From positions 864 through 64,863 of the forward strand of contig MNCI01001867.1 in assembly GCA_015680685.1 (NCBI GenBank): 64,000 nucleotides of DNA, read 5' to 3'. Shown here piece by piece: positions 1-12,149 of this stretch (positions are counted from its first letter, which is position 1; every line of letters begins with the position of its first letter). Made by a program: the position numbers and the translations under genes. Source of the stretch: Gnetum montanum (taxonomy: Eukaryota; Streptophyta; Gnetopsida; Gnetales; Gnetaceae). The notes under the pieces are model-generated. The model was not told where the DNA came from, did not search any database, and saw only the letters and a list, made by a program, of their open reading frames with translations.

Positions 1-269
1 ACTTAGTGTTGTAGTTAGAGTTAGTTAGTTTCTCAACCCTTCACCCTCATAGCTTAGGAGATAAACCGAAAAATACCAAAAAAATCATATACCTCAAACT
101 TTCTTAACCATACACCGTGACACATACAAGCAAGCCTAGGAAGACAACGAACGATTAACCCCAAGTGTTTCTTGTGGCGTTAAGGCATTTAGTCTGCGGA
201 GTTCGACCGGATCGCACGTACACGCTTGTATTCGTATGGTTGAGTGTAGGGGTACCTCGCCACTCATCA
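1..269 (+). mobile_element. 3' part of an LTR (family A/B), cut by window start
   Basis: The last ~150 bases match the right end of the LTR at 61068-61907, including the 20-base block CGTATGGTTGAGTGTAGGGG (here 233-252) and GTTCGACCGGATCG, and the segment ends in CTCATCA at 269. The bases after 269 do not resemble a primer-binding site (TTGGCGCC...), so this is a 3' LTR or a solo LTR on the + strand rather than a 5' LTR. Further upstream the match is weaker, so it is a related subfamily rather than a recent copy. The left end lies outside the window. Confidence 0.8.
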
Positions 270-3200
270 CAATGCATAGTTTGTATATTTCTTTTGTCCA
301 ATAGATCTTAAGAGTTTTTGAATGTAATAAAAAGAATTTTGGTTTAGTTTTAAATGAAACGTTAAGTAGCTTTTTGAATCAGTGTTTTGACAAATCTTTG
401 AATCAACCATTTAGGCCCTAGACTCATGCCTCTTTGAGATTTTTGAATTAGAGAAAGCATTTGTTATTCAATTTTAATGATATTTTAGTAAGCATTTGAC
501 TACTTTTTTTTAAGAAAAAATTTTGGTGTGCTTTATAAGGACCAATAATATTGATGCCTTGTGATTCTCTTTCTAGTAGCTAACCATTTGGTTGTGTATT
601 GATAAATGTGTTGCTTATGGCCCTTAAACTAGGGATGTGATGAAAACACCTCATTTTCATAGCACCAATCAAAATTCTTTTTGTTCTTTTACTAATAGAT
701 TCCATCCTTTTCTAGAAAAAATTTGAAGGACAATTATGATTCTCTTAAATGAATATGCATTGGAGTTTTTATGCATAGAGACACAAAAAAGTATATACTC
801 ATCAAGCCCTTAACCCTTAAAGAGCTAGACTATCTATAATAAAATCAAATTGAATATAGCAAGGAAGTACCATCAACTAGTAATGGAAGTTTAGGTATAG
901 AAGAAATGGCTTCTAGCCACTGACATTGATTGGAGTTATGATTAGTTGATTTATTATGGATCACTTTGGCTAAGGAATTGTTCCTTTAAAAGCATTCTTT
1001 ACAATGAAATACCTAACTCAATTCCTAGCCACACACATTTTGTTTCGTAATGCATTTTGAAATTTCTTTCAAAATAATGAAGCATAATAACACCCAACAA
1101 TTTGAATAATTTTTTGCAATCTTCTCTTGTAGACTTAAGATTGGGTTTTGAAGACCTCAAAACTAACCTAGAATATGATGATATTTTGTTATTTATTTAT
1201 TCCCATAACTATATCTTATTTTTAATTTCTAATTGGCTATATTCATATAGTTCTTTTTGAAAAATGCGAATGGAGAGGAAATGTAAAGAATATTCCAAGA
1301 CCATTAACAATATTCCTAGACATTGATTGCAAATCCTAATCCACATCATTTTCCTAAAAAACATTCCTTGGGGATTTGATTCTATCTCATACTTGTGAAA
1401 AGAAGCATTAGAAGTCTGACACTAAAGGGGAATGGAAACCTACATCAGATAATAACATAGATGTAAAAACAAATTCTTTCCCAAACAAATTTCAAAGGTG
1501 GCCTTGAAGACCTGTCATACATTTAAATGGCAACTTCATAAAATAATTTCATATGTTGAATGTCTTCATTTTGCTATTATGCCTCCAACACACTAACTTA
1601 TTCAAAGGAAAAACACAAGGTTGGTGTTTTGATTTAGACCTTGGGGAAAGCCTATAGTCGTCAGGTCCAAACCTTGCCACCACCAAATATTGTGAATGAA
1701 TCACACACTTGTATGGTTGAAAAGTAAAGTCAACCTAGGGATTGAATTAATGAAACTAGCCGTTGATGCTTTAAAACATATTGAAGCTCAAAATGCCTTG
1801 CCCAACAATAGAGCCATGATAATATTTAAATTTCAATATATATTTTCCAACAAAATACAAGATGATTAATACAATGTACTTCTTATTACATTTGTCTCAT
1901 TATCCTTGGGTAAACTCTTTGGTAGGATTTTTGGAATGATACTAGGTAAAGGCATTTTCTAGTAAAGCTAAATACAAAAAATTTCACGTATGATATAAAT
2001 ATTTGAAAACCTTACATTCCATATTCAAATGAAGATGTTGAATGACAAATCTAGGTCACACACAGCCACAACTCCAAAGAACTCATGAACATTGAGTAGA
2101 TAGCTCAAAAACAAATAGCATGAGCTGATAGCTTAATGGTAATGCAGTAATCCCAGTGTGCACACTTTCATACAGCACCCAAACACATTGACCTGCACCC
2201 AATCCAGCACCCAATCCAGCATTTGATGTAATGATAAGTAAACCATGTTTTTCTTTCTTTTTTCCAAGAGTCTGTTGGCAAGAGGCAACAATGGCACTAG
2301 ATATAGTGATTCCCCATATGCTGCATAGTTTCAAAATTTCAGTTTCAAAATTTCAATTATTTAACATGATGCCCTGTGCAGTCCAAAACACACCTATAAT
2401 CTTCCCTTACCTATCATGGATCTTACATAAATGCCCATGAAGTTTAAGTACATGTCTTCCACACACCCAACATATCAAGAGATACAGGTGACAGCATAGG
2501 GATTCAAACACGGGTCTCTTTGGAGGGAGTCCACTGCCTTAACACAAACCTGTAGCCCAAAGCCCTAAGGCCCACTAACATATAATGCAATGCAATTTGA
2601 ATACTCTCCAGACGAAAGGGAAAATGATGCTCAAGAAATGGCATTTCAAAAACCTTCCATTCAGTACATAGTATAAGGGAATAACCCTCAACTCATAGTA
2701 ACGGCTGTCAATTTGAATAATGAGGCAAGTATATTACCTGTAACATTTAAATAAAACCACCAAGTTGGAGGAAGCTTTACGACTTGTTTTCTACAATGAT
2801 ACCTTTTTATCTAGTGAATGGATCAGATGAAATTTTAATAACTGACACTGAGCCCTTACGTTTAAAGTGTACCAAAAAGTGGAATATGGTTTTAAATGTG
2901 GACATGGATCAAATGTGGAAACAGCAGGACTTGATTAAATAATTAATTAAAATTTACCTTAAGTACTAGAGGACAAAAACGTTAGAGATATATATGCAAA
3001 GCAAATCGGTTTTATATATATATATAAATGATAACGGTGTAGTATAACAAACAAGTTAGAACATTAAAAATGCAGGGATGGAAATTAAATGCAGAGACGG
3101 AAATTGCTACTAACATTATTTACCAATCATCTTTCGTACATCCATCCATTTCCTTTGACCATCCTGTGATAGAATAGTTACTGTTCTTTTATGGATGTAC

Positions 3201-5286
3201 AGGTCTCTTTCATGGCTGTCATCAGCCTTTTGTATTGTTGTTGGATAAGAATCATGATCTTTAATAATGTGCAACCTACCTGCAGGAACTAGCTATTACA
3301 CTCAACTTGCAAAGATAACTGTATTGTACTTATCTAAATATACAATTCTTAAATTTCCAGAAATCACTCACTCATAGCAACACAACATACATTACTTAAT
3401 CTCCAAATATTTTTGAGGTAAAGAACTGAAGGCTGAAATATGTGGTTTGTAAAAGCAATAAAGGCAATTACAAAAAGACAATTCCAATTCTTTTACATAC
3501 AGCATCCAATCAGCAAATGAATCGCAGATATATAATTGATATTAATGGTAGCTTGTCCAAAAATATATGTTTATTCATCACTCTGAATATATCATTTATT
3601 TGGGGATAATCAGTAGCAATTGTTTATTTGAAAAGATCAATGTTCTAGAAACAAGGTGGGATCTATATGAACTGCTCTCTCATTTATCTTTACAATAGTA
3701 CTTACTATTTTAGTAAATTGCTGATATCCAATGCACAAACCTAATCCATAATTTCTTCCTTCTTCATAAATGAAGCTTCAAGATTTGAACACATGTAAAT
3801 ACTGTAACCGACCTGTTGTAATTTGAATGTTCTAAACAAAAGAAAACTTTTCAGCTTGCTTCTTATCCTAAACAAAGAGTATTTTGTCTGTATTTCCTAA
3901 CTTTTCTCAAAAGTCCAAAACTTGAAGCCAGTTCTGTGTCTGTGGGCCAGCATGATTCTAACGGCAATCTCAATTTTGATGTTGTTGAATGATCTATTTG
4001 TTGATTTCTTTATGTTGGAAAATCAGCTGCACAACCTGATATCTCTCAAGGGTATCCAAAGAAAGGATAAAACATGTGCTTTCACAACTAAGATGCTTGC
4101 TTACGCATCCATAACCAACTCGTCCTCTTTTGTCTAACTCTAGGTGTTGATTTTGATTTCAATCTAGTATTAAATTGGTAGGAAAATTCCTTGGACTTGT
4201 GATGTCTCAGACCCTGGTATGCATATAAATGAAAACCAGATCCTTTTATTACACAAATACGAAGACCTTTGGGATAAAATTAGACCATGTTCAATTTGAT
4301 CCATTTCTTTAATAGCAATTCTTTATATTTCACCCATCCTTGACTATGTGATGTTTTCACTTTTTAAGGATCTTTAATCAGATGTCACTACTGATTGGGC
4401 TGAAAGAAAGAATTTGGAATGGCGTTCGTTTGGGTGTTGTCCTTGGAAAAAAATTATAGTTATGAGTGCGAAAGATTGACCGTACAATAGAAAGCAAGCA
4501 GTGTGATTTATGGACAGACTAAATTAGCATAGGAAATATCATAAGGTGACAGCCACACAGCCGAATAAGTTTGGAAACATAAATCCTTAAGTCTTTTCAG
4601 ATCATTTCCGTTGAGTTTCAATTCCCAAAAACCTAGAGTTCATTTTTTATAAGTTGTTTCTTTAAGTCCTGGTATCTCAATGGTCCTGTCGACCGCATTC
4701 TGTTAGGGGAAGGTACAGATGATAATGATGATGATGATTCAAGTTATTAATTAGCCTCTTTTCCTTCTCATGCACTACAATCTGTACTCAGAAAATTTTT
4801 TATCAATTTTCTTTTTCTTAATTCTTTCCATTATACCATGTGAAAGTTCAACTAGGCCTTATCAATCCTCATTAAAAGACATGTATGGGTATGAACAGTT
4901 TCAACTTATCTAATCTGATATTTACCTCAAGTTTAGCACAAGGCTAGTTTACTGGACTGAGTGGCCGATTACTGATGCTCCCAAAGTTTCTCCAGTAAAT
5001 ACGGTCAGCAACTTGTGAACTGCAGTTTTCTATTCATTCTCAGCCCAGTGCATCTTAGTCTCCATTAAGTCGATCAACAATCTGCAATCATTCAATAATG
5101 ATATGAACGATCAAAATTTTCAGGTAGCCGTGTCTCTTTGTACAGTTACAATTCATTAAAAATACTTGGAAGGCTTCTGATAGATACAAAACAGAAAGGA
5201 CAATACAATTGAATTGTTTCAAATATGTAGAAGCTTAACCAGAAGTTCAGAATGATTTAAAGGTTAATTTTCTTTTTTAAAAAAAC

Positions 5287-5379
5287 CAGAATCTATGATA
5301 TCTTCCTTTTCTTGGAATAATCTTCCTGCAGCCTCTGTGAGGGGATACTTGTCACCTAGCCAAAACTTTGTGCTTTCCG
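5287..5379 (-). other. Possible internal exon of an unrecognised gene
   Basis: On the - strand a pyrimidine-poor but well-formed acceptor (TTTGCAG ending at 5380) is followed by 93 open bases and a donor (TCTG|GT at 5286-5285). The 30 encoded residues start ESTKFWLGDKYPLTEAA and look protein-like, with mixed charge and low codon bias towards AT. Both boundaries are phase 1. A possible 11-base microexon near 5170 and a last exon near 5092-5060 could follow, but the joins are guesswork. I do not recognise the family. It could equally be a chance open stretch or a relic of a pseudogene. Confidence 0.22.
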
Positions 5380-5531
5380 CTGCAAATTTTAAAGATTAAA
5401 ACTGTCATATGCTTTTGTTTGTGTATGGCTTACCATTATTTTGGTCAAGCAAATGAAGCATTACATGATATTGCTGCAATAACCATGTTTTGTTATTAAT
5501 ATAGCAATCAAGATGTTCAGAGATTACCTGA

Positions 5532-5652
5532 ACAAAAAGCTGATTGCATATACAAAAAGCTGATTGCATATAAGATAGATTGATACTCCATTGATAGCCA
5601 AACAAAAGCTGCTTGCATATAAGATAGATTGATACTCCATTGATAGCCAAAC
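5532..5652. repeat. Nested short tandem repeat, 20 bp x2 and 50 bp x2
   Basis: ACAAAAAGCTGATTGCATAT occurs twice in tandem (5532-5551, 5552-5571). The second copy starts a longer unit of about 50 bases (5553-5602) that is repeated almost exactly at 5603-5652, with one base deleted in the A run and one A-to-C change. The two-level structure fits successive slippage or unequal exchange events, the 50-bp one being younger or equal in age. Confidence 0.9.
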
Positions 5653-5982
5653 ATCTCAATTGTTAGCCCATGAGTCACTAGAACAATACCATCAAGGGAG
5701 GCTAGTTTGGACGTCACGTGAAAAATACAATAAATAGAAGGTAAAGGCTTGAAAGACCTAACTTAAGTTGTCATCTAATTTTGTAAATGAAGAACAGCAT
5801 GGTGTTCTCCTGGTTCGGTACGCAAAATGCGTGCATGGCATGCACCTAAATACACATGGCTAATGTCTTCTTCTAGTACATATTAGTATACAGGTCCACA
5901 AGAGATTTTTATGGTGTGAAACGAGGAACAGCAAGGAGATGGCTGTGATTGCGTTCATTCTGGCGTCTCAGCAATTTATCTT

Positions 5983-6081
5983 ATGGGTGTCTTTTCGAGA
6001 TCGTCGAAACGTGTTGCAGATGATTCTCCGCAGCCTGTGGGGCTTGGGATGTCACTCTTTCAAGAAATGAAAGACAATTGA
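5983..6081 (+). CDS. Short unrecognised reading frame in a GC-richer island
   Basis: An ATG at 5983 opens 32 codons ending in TGA at 6079. The peptide starts MGVFSRSSKRVADDSP and is hydrophilic. The local base composition is clearly more GC-rich and CpG-containing than the flanks, which is why it stands out. An overlapping frame from ATG 5939 (good context, AAGGAGATGG) gives a hydrophobic 43-residue peptide, and the opposite strand is also partly open, so frame and strand are uncertain. It may be a first exon or a fragment of an old gene. No family is recognised. Confidence 0.2.
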   Translation: MGVFSRSSKRVADDSPQPVGLGMSLFQEMKDN

Positions 6082-7289
6082 ATCCAATGCCGTACCACAG
6101 GACATAGATTAATAATGTTGTGGACGATGACATCTTGAGTTCTGATTTTCTTTAAAACATTTTTAATCGATTATATCACCTTTATTCAATTGGTCTTTTT
6201 ACTAACAGAATTTTTTGGTTTTTCAAGATTGAGTTAAAAAGAATTGAGAATATTAGGTAACCTTGCTCTAATCTCACAAAAGGGGATTTTTCTTTGCTTT
6301 TGAAACCTGGGCAATGGTGAAAGCATAGGTTTATCTTTGCATCCTTTTTATTTCTTCACCAATGGAAGGAAAATTTTGACTTGGAAAAAGAAAGTAAAAG
6401 TATTATCTTAGTATGGATTGAATTCCCAACGCTTCCAACTCATTTTTCTCTCAATGTAAACATTTTTGCTTTGCAGATTACTAAGGTAATCAAGATATAG
6501 TCTTTCTCAAGCTTTTGTTTGAGACCAACTTGACAAGTTTGTGTTAAATTAGATATGCAAAAGCAAAGGCCAAACTTGAGTTTAATGTGAAAGGAAGAAT
6601 ATATATGTAAAAGATTTCTTATCTTAGACTTTCAAATCAAAGCTTGAAGCTAAGAGAATTTTAACTAAACATGTAAATAAAGAATTAAAAGAGGAATATA
6701 TTTATGGATCAAGTAAATGCTACTGCAATGTACTTTTCAAGTAGATGCTAAAGATATGAATACTAAGGATATTGATGCTACCTATTCAGAGAATCCTCAA
6801 AACTAGGAAGGAAATCTAAGAGAAGTTACTCAAAAATCTTATGTCTTAGTTACATGACATAATTCTATCTTTAGCCATCTCCCTACAAGGTACCAATCCC
6901 CAGCAATTATAAATAATATTCATTCCTCTAAGAGAAGATTAAGTACTTGTTGTCTATTAATTAACAATTTTTAATCCAAGAATTCTTTCAAGACTTTAGT
7001 TATTTAAGAAGATCTTCTCTCATCGTCACATTCACAATGAAGTGTCTCTCTTGAAATGTAAAGGACTCTTAAATTCTTAAAGAAGATATATACTCTGAGA
7101 CAATATTTGTAGGAATTATCTAGATGTGGTTTCAATTTAAGATGTTAAAATTTAAAGATTCAAACTTCAAACTTGTTGTAAGTGTATTGTTCCCAACAGT
7201 TATTATGTCTCTTCTAGTCATGAACATGGGAAATGTAGAGAAGTGATTTTTATTGACAACAAATGATAAGAGTTTGTTATTGATTAAGG

Positions 7290-7800
7290 TACTGAAATTT
7301 TGGGGCATTATTGTTGGGTCTAATTACTATATGCAAGTGAAATTTTGAACTTTGTTTTTATCTATATTCCTTATAACTTGAATGACTAGAAACTATTTTG
7401 GAATTGACTATGTCATAACTTGCTTGTAGCCAATTGAGTTATTGTAGGAGACTTTAATATGATTAAGGATCCAAATGATAAAATTGGATGACAAAGAGGA
7501 GGTTTATATAATAGTGAGCTCTCCTTTTGGTTGTAGGCAAAGAGTAAATTAAACTTGCATGAAGTTAATCAAAATTACCTCTCTTCTAGCATTTCTAATT
7601 GATTTACTTGGAGTAATGCTAGACAAGGATATTCTTACTTTTCTTCTACGTTGAATTAGGTTTACATACCTGAGAATACTTTTGTACAATTTACTACCAC
7701 TAATGGTGCTCTTTTTGAGGCAAATTATACTCAAGTTCTTTTAAATTATTATCCTATTTAGTAGTCCCTTTTCTTTTCTAGTCACTCTCACTCTTTTAAT
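7290..7800 (+). pseudogene. LINE apurinic endonuclease domain, broken
   Basis: The translation shows the exonuclease-endonuclease-phosphatase signature VIVGDFNMIKD with GDFN at 7447-7458, then an aspartate-lysine pair, a W-containing helix and the FTWSNAR block near 7606-7625 typical of plant L1 endonucleases. In intact elements this domain nicks target DNA to prime reverse transcription. Stop codons interrupt it at several points (for example after DKIG and before FTWSN), so it is non-functional. Confidence 0.8.
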
Positions 7801-8129
7801 GATCTGTACATTTTCAACATAACCTTTCTTTGTAGCAACTCATTGCACCCTTCATTGATGCAAATTTGGAATCTAAATCCCAAACCCATAGAAGATGATA
7901 ATTGGATAGACTGGGGGACTAATGCTTGTATTTGTTTTTAACATTTTTCTAAACACATAGGAAAATGATGGCTTCTCAAATGGCTTTGCGTAATTCCAAC
8001 CTTAGTAAGGATATCTCCTTTTTATAGAATATAATTTGCAAAGGCCAAACTATAGAGGCTTAGTTTCAAAATCTACAAATTACCAAGGAAAATATGCACA
8101 TTTTTGTTCATCATAAAGTTAGAGGAGCT

Positions 8130-9512
8130 CATCTTTGTACCTAACTTTCTTGGCTTTGTATGGATGACCATGCTTCTAAAGATTTTTTTCATTTCCTCAA
8201 AGGGAGACAACACTCCAGAAAAATCCTAGCTATTCAAGTTGATGGTAATATATTCACTTCTAAAAATGACATTTTACAAGCCTTCTTTGATTATTACTCT
8301 AATATTTTTAGCAAAGAAGATATTGATCTAGCTACAATTGATAATTGCCTTGGAGTCATTACTTCTTTTAATCATTGCATATTTGATGACATTACTTTTC
8401 TCTATAAAGATGATATTTTTAAGGCTTGTAGCAACTTCATGAGGACAAAGCCCCTAGTATGGATGGTCTTCCTATAGAATTCTTTTAAAAATTTGGCTTA
8501 GTCTTCAAGATACAGTTTATAATATATATGAGAAAGCTCTTACAAAAGGTTCTTTTGGAAAAGTTATGAATGCTGGAATTATTAAGTTACTACTAAAAAT
8601 AGAAGATAGTATGTGCCTTAGCGATTGATGCCTAATTACTTTTTTAAATATCATCTATAAAATTATAGCTAAAGCTATAGCCGATAAATTAAAACCATTT
8701 CTTCCTCAGCTTATCAGTAAAGAAAAAATTGGTTTTGTTTAAGGCATGTATATCTTAGATAATGTAGTTGCTATTGTTGAGGGCATGCATTAGACTTCTT
8801 CCACGAAAAAAGGGTCATTCTTTTTAAACTTGTTTTTCCAAAATCTTATGAAAGGCTTGACTAGTATTTTTTAAGAAGTGTTATTACACATCATAATTTA
8901 GGTAATGCTTTTGAAAATCACATTGATATGCTTTTATCAAATGCCTCTTTAGTTATATGCATAAATGAGACTTTTTCAAGGATTATTGAGCTACAAACAT
9001 TAGTCTAGCAAGCATGCCCTTTAGTTCCTTATCTTTATATTATGGTAGTTGATGCTCCTAGAGTTATGCTTAGAGCTCATAATGATTCTATGAGGTTAAA
9101 AGGAATTGCTCTTTTAGTAGATAAAAAGGATATCATTTATAGTTAGTTTGCAGATGACACATTTCTTACTTTCATTAAGAATCATAATAATTTTAACACT
9201 AACTTGGATTGTATAGATATTTATTATAGAGCTTCAAGAGCTAAAATTAATTAGAACAAGACTCAAGCTATTCATTCAAGCTTTTTTCTAAGGCCTATGT
9301 AGACAAATAATTATAATATCAAATGACTTTATCATATAGATATGTTTTCTCTTTTGGGCATTCTAATAGCATTATTTTCTACTCCTAGCATAATGTGGTA
9401 GAAAAAGCTAAGCAAAAACCTTTGAAATGAGTTGCCAAATCCTTATATCTTGCAGGTAGATTTATAGTTGCTAACCATATTTTGAGCTCTACTCATGTGT
9501 ACTACTCTTTCC
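8130..9512 (+). pseudogene. LINE reverse transcriptase, broken
   Basis: The pre-RT part is open from 8160 to 8477 (FFHFLKGRQHSRKI, then an FYxNxF-type block). It continues, with frameshifts and stops, through PxxDGxPIEFF, VMNAGIIKLL, a LLNIIYKIIAKAIADKLKP block near 8640-8705, QACPLxPYL near 9009-9035 and the catalytic FADD motif at 9147-9158. These are the ordered motifs of plant L1 reverse transcriptases. The expected EKAYD region near 8850 is missing or scrambled. At least eight in-frame stops make it inactive. Confidence 0.88.
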
Positions 9513-11030
9513 AAGTTGCTACAAAGGAAGAACAAAGGCATGTAGAAGAGGCACTCCTAAAGTAACCTAAGGCTAAAGGGTTTGCCGATGGAAATATAAA
9601 TGCTCTAGATGCCTTGTTTGATGAGGCAGTACTAAGTACATCTCCTATCATAATCCAAGAGGAGGAAGAGGAGAAGCCAAGTATGTCCATGCCTTAACGC
9701 TATCATTATATCTTATGGTTTAATTTTGGTTTTCGTCCTAACCATTCGATGATTGTTATCCTTATAGTAGTTCTTGAGCTACTAGTGCAAGCCCCTATCC
9801 CTAAGTTTCATGTGAAACCATGGGTGGAGACCCTAGACAAGGTGGAGTTTATGAATGGGATGCCTAAGGACATCATCAATTGGTTGCAACAAGTTGCACC
9901 TGAGATAGATAAGGACTTCATTTTATGTGCCTTAGTTGTTTGGCCATGTGATAAGCTATGTTTGTGTTGTGGCTATCTTAGGTTGTACATTATGTTTATG
10001 GTTGTATTTCATGCTTGCGTAGTTCCTTCTATGGAGTGGGACTCTAACAAAGACATGGAGATTGACTCCTTGCCTAAGCTTCCCTCCAATGTATCTAGTG
10101 TACCCTTGAAGTTGTATGAGACTGCTACTAATTTAGCAATGTCATGTGCAAAAACTTCATGGGAGCTAGAGAGGTCCAATGAATCCCTATGGAAGGAGGT
10201 TGTGGCCTTAAGGGAGAAGACCCAATGGCAAGAGGAGATGATTAGAGATCTCCAACATTGTAAGGCCTTTGTGGAAGCCCAAGTGGCTAACTCAAGGGAA
10301 TTTCAAACTAAGAAGGTCACATGAACATGCTACTAGCACATCATTTAAGACAAAGTAGCAATTTTATGGGAGATGGAAAAACAATAGATGTAGATGGACC
10401 TCATCTCCCAGAAGGTTGAGGACTAGAAAGATCACTATACTTGGGTCCTAGAGCGGGATAAAAAACAAAAGATGCACAAGCAACAGTATAGGGTGGATTA
10501 TGGGGCCTACCTTAAGCGGCACAAGGAGGAGTCAATTAAATAGTGTAAGAGAGTGTTATTTATCCAAGGGATCTAGATGGAGTGCTTATTAGCTTTTTGA
10601 GAGTACTCTCATGATGGAGCAATCCCCTACTACTCAAATTACCACTATTATAGGTAAGACCTTTATGGCTACTATTACCTAGGAGCCACCTACTTGGACT
10701 ACGATAGATAGAATTAACATCCTTTTTGGTGTTGATCTTGGGATGTTGACTAGGTCAACATGATGGAGGACTAGATTCTCCATCATTTGGAGGAAGGTCT
10801 TTCACATCTACCCCTAAAAGTTATGGAGCTAGAATCCTCATAAGTTTGATATATTTTATGTTTTACATTTTTAATTTTTATTTATGGTTTTGGCTATTAG
10901 CTACTAACTGGCTATGTGTTATTGTATTTCAAGCCTCAAGAGACATTGGCAACCCCAATGGTGAGGGTGGAGATGATCCACCACTTCCTTCTCCAGATGC
11001 TCCTTAGCATTCTCCAGCTACTCATTTTTA
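9513..11030 (+). pseudogene. Unrecognised coiled-coil reading frame, decayed
   Basis: A coding-like + frame runs from about 9513, with the longest intact piece at 9749-10324 (191 residues). Visible features are an acidic run EEEEEKPS near 9660, a hydrophobic segment around 9950-10020, and heptad-patterned helices at 10150-10320 (LERSNESLWKEVVALREK) and, after frameshifts, around 10440-10540 (LERDKKQKMHK). A proline/aspartate-rich tail (GEGGDDPPLPSPDAP) ends near 11010. No enzyme motif is seen. It lies antisense to, and downstream of, the Tat gag-protease block at 12.15-15.95 kb. It may be an antisense ORF of that element, as known for some Tat elements such as Grande, a gag of another family, or a captured host gene. 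I do not recognise it. Confidence 0.45.
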
Positions 11031-11340
11031 GCTTATTGGCTACATATCTTTTATTTTCATGTTGATGGCTAATGTTAGCTAAGAATATGCTATAGATGAT
11101 TATTTTTTAACATTTTTGCCACAAAGTGTGGCCATGGCTATGTATGTTATGGACACTTTAAATTTAAAATTAAAATTTTGATTTTATTTTGACTATATAT
11201 ATTGTTCTAGTCAGCGTTGTTGTAAATGTTGTGAATGTTGTAAATGCCTATCTTGACATTTTTGGCTATAAAATTAAGTAGCTAATTGATAAGTTAATAG
11301 GCTAAACAAGAACATCATAAAAGAGATGTTTGCCAATTTT

Positions 11341-11640
11341 AGTCCATGATGGGCACATGTTGTATTGATTTTCTAGTTTAAGGCCATGGTGGACCATGTT
11401 GCATTGTGATCATGTTGCTAGTTTAGGTCATGACGAGCCATGTTACGTTGTGATCATGTTGCTAGTTTTAGGCCATGGCAGGCCATGTTGCGTTGTGATC
11501 ATGTTGCTAGTTTTAGGCCATGATAAGCCATGTTTCCAGTTTAAACTCTTAGCAAACTATGATGCCAGTTTAAGGTCATAGAGGGCCATGTTGTGTGATT
11601 ATCTTTACCTGTTTAAGGTCATGGCAAGCCATGTTGTAAA
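11341..11640. repeat. Tandem array of 45- and 29-bp units
   Basis: Units start with GTTTAAGGCCATG-like sequence at 11376, 11421, 11465, 11510, 11539, 11568 and 11611. Long units (44-45 bp) equal the short 29-bp unit plus a GTGATCATGTTGCTA-type tail. A degenerate unit precedes at 11341. Because 45 is a multiple of three, one frame stays open and encodes a 15-residue periodic peptide, which I regard as a by-product. The array sits between the coiled-coil frame and the Tat protease, where Tat/Ogre elements often carry tandem repeats. Confidence 0.9.
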
Positions 11641-12149
11641 AGAAAATTTTTTTTTTCTGCAATTTTATTTTTAAAATTTTTTAAAGCTTTTCAATGTTTA
11701 TAACATGAGAAAGGCTCTATTAAATAAGTAAAAATGCAAAGTAGAAACTTAGGATGCATGCATAAAAAACTACATAAAAAGGTATAACAAATTAGACTAC
11801 ATGACTATCAGTTCATCTGGTTATAAGGGCATGGGATGGAAAGGTTAATGTGTACTTCACTTATGTAGATTCTTCCTAATTTTTGAAAGATTAAGGAATG
11901 AGTAAGGTCTACTTTGCATAAGCTTATATTCACCATCACCTTCACTAATAATGTTGATAGGGAGTTCCTCCCATAATGCATCTATTTGCTTAACATTGTC
12001 ATCATTGGATTGTTGCTCTTTCTTGGGTTGATGGACTTTGTAACTGGGAGTTTCCTTCTAAAGCTCCATCTTAGATCCCTACTCTATGTTACATTGTTGA
12101 TAGCCAGGGGAACCATGCTATCACTGTGGATGATGATTTCACCTTCTTC

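Larger units (their letters stand above)
270..7200. other. Long AT-rich stretch without recognisable genes or elements
   Basis: No reading frame here matches a transposon or a known gene family by eye. It contains short AT repeats (for example alternating TA near 3013-3025), a trinucleotide run of GAT near 4716-4738, a tandem repeat at 5532-5652, and a few exon-like open stretches listed separately. Short ATG frames such as 3922-4137 have no visible domain. On the - strand, 4035-4135 is open and bounded by AG and GT dinucleotides, but this alone is weak evidence for an exon. Confidence 0.5.
7250..9512 (+). mobile_element. Decayed L1-type LINE, 3' end truncated at a junction
   Basis: Endonuclease and reverse transcriptase blocks occur in the right order on + with many stop codons. 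The RT ends with a block resembling the conserved L1 plant C-terminal motif (SLAGRxxL....LSS...Y; here near 9450-9510). No poly(A) tail or target-site duplication is visible. At about 9513 the sequence changes to an unrelated coding-like frame, so the element's 3' end was lost in a rearrangement or a later insertion lies there. Confidence 0.85.

Noticed and set aside
4035-4135. Minus-strand exon-like stretch encoding GRVGYGCVSKHLSCES
   Set aside because: It is open and bounded by AG and GT, but it is only ~100 bases, has no recognised homologue, and lies beyond a stop of the other candidate exons, so it was not listed as a gene feature.
11396-11581. 61-residue + frame with repeated cysteine-containing blocks
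   Set aside because: It lies wholly inside the 45-bp tandem array; the periodic peptide follows from the unit length being a multiple of three.
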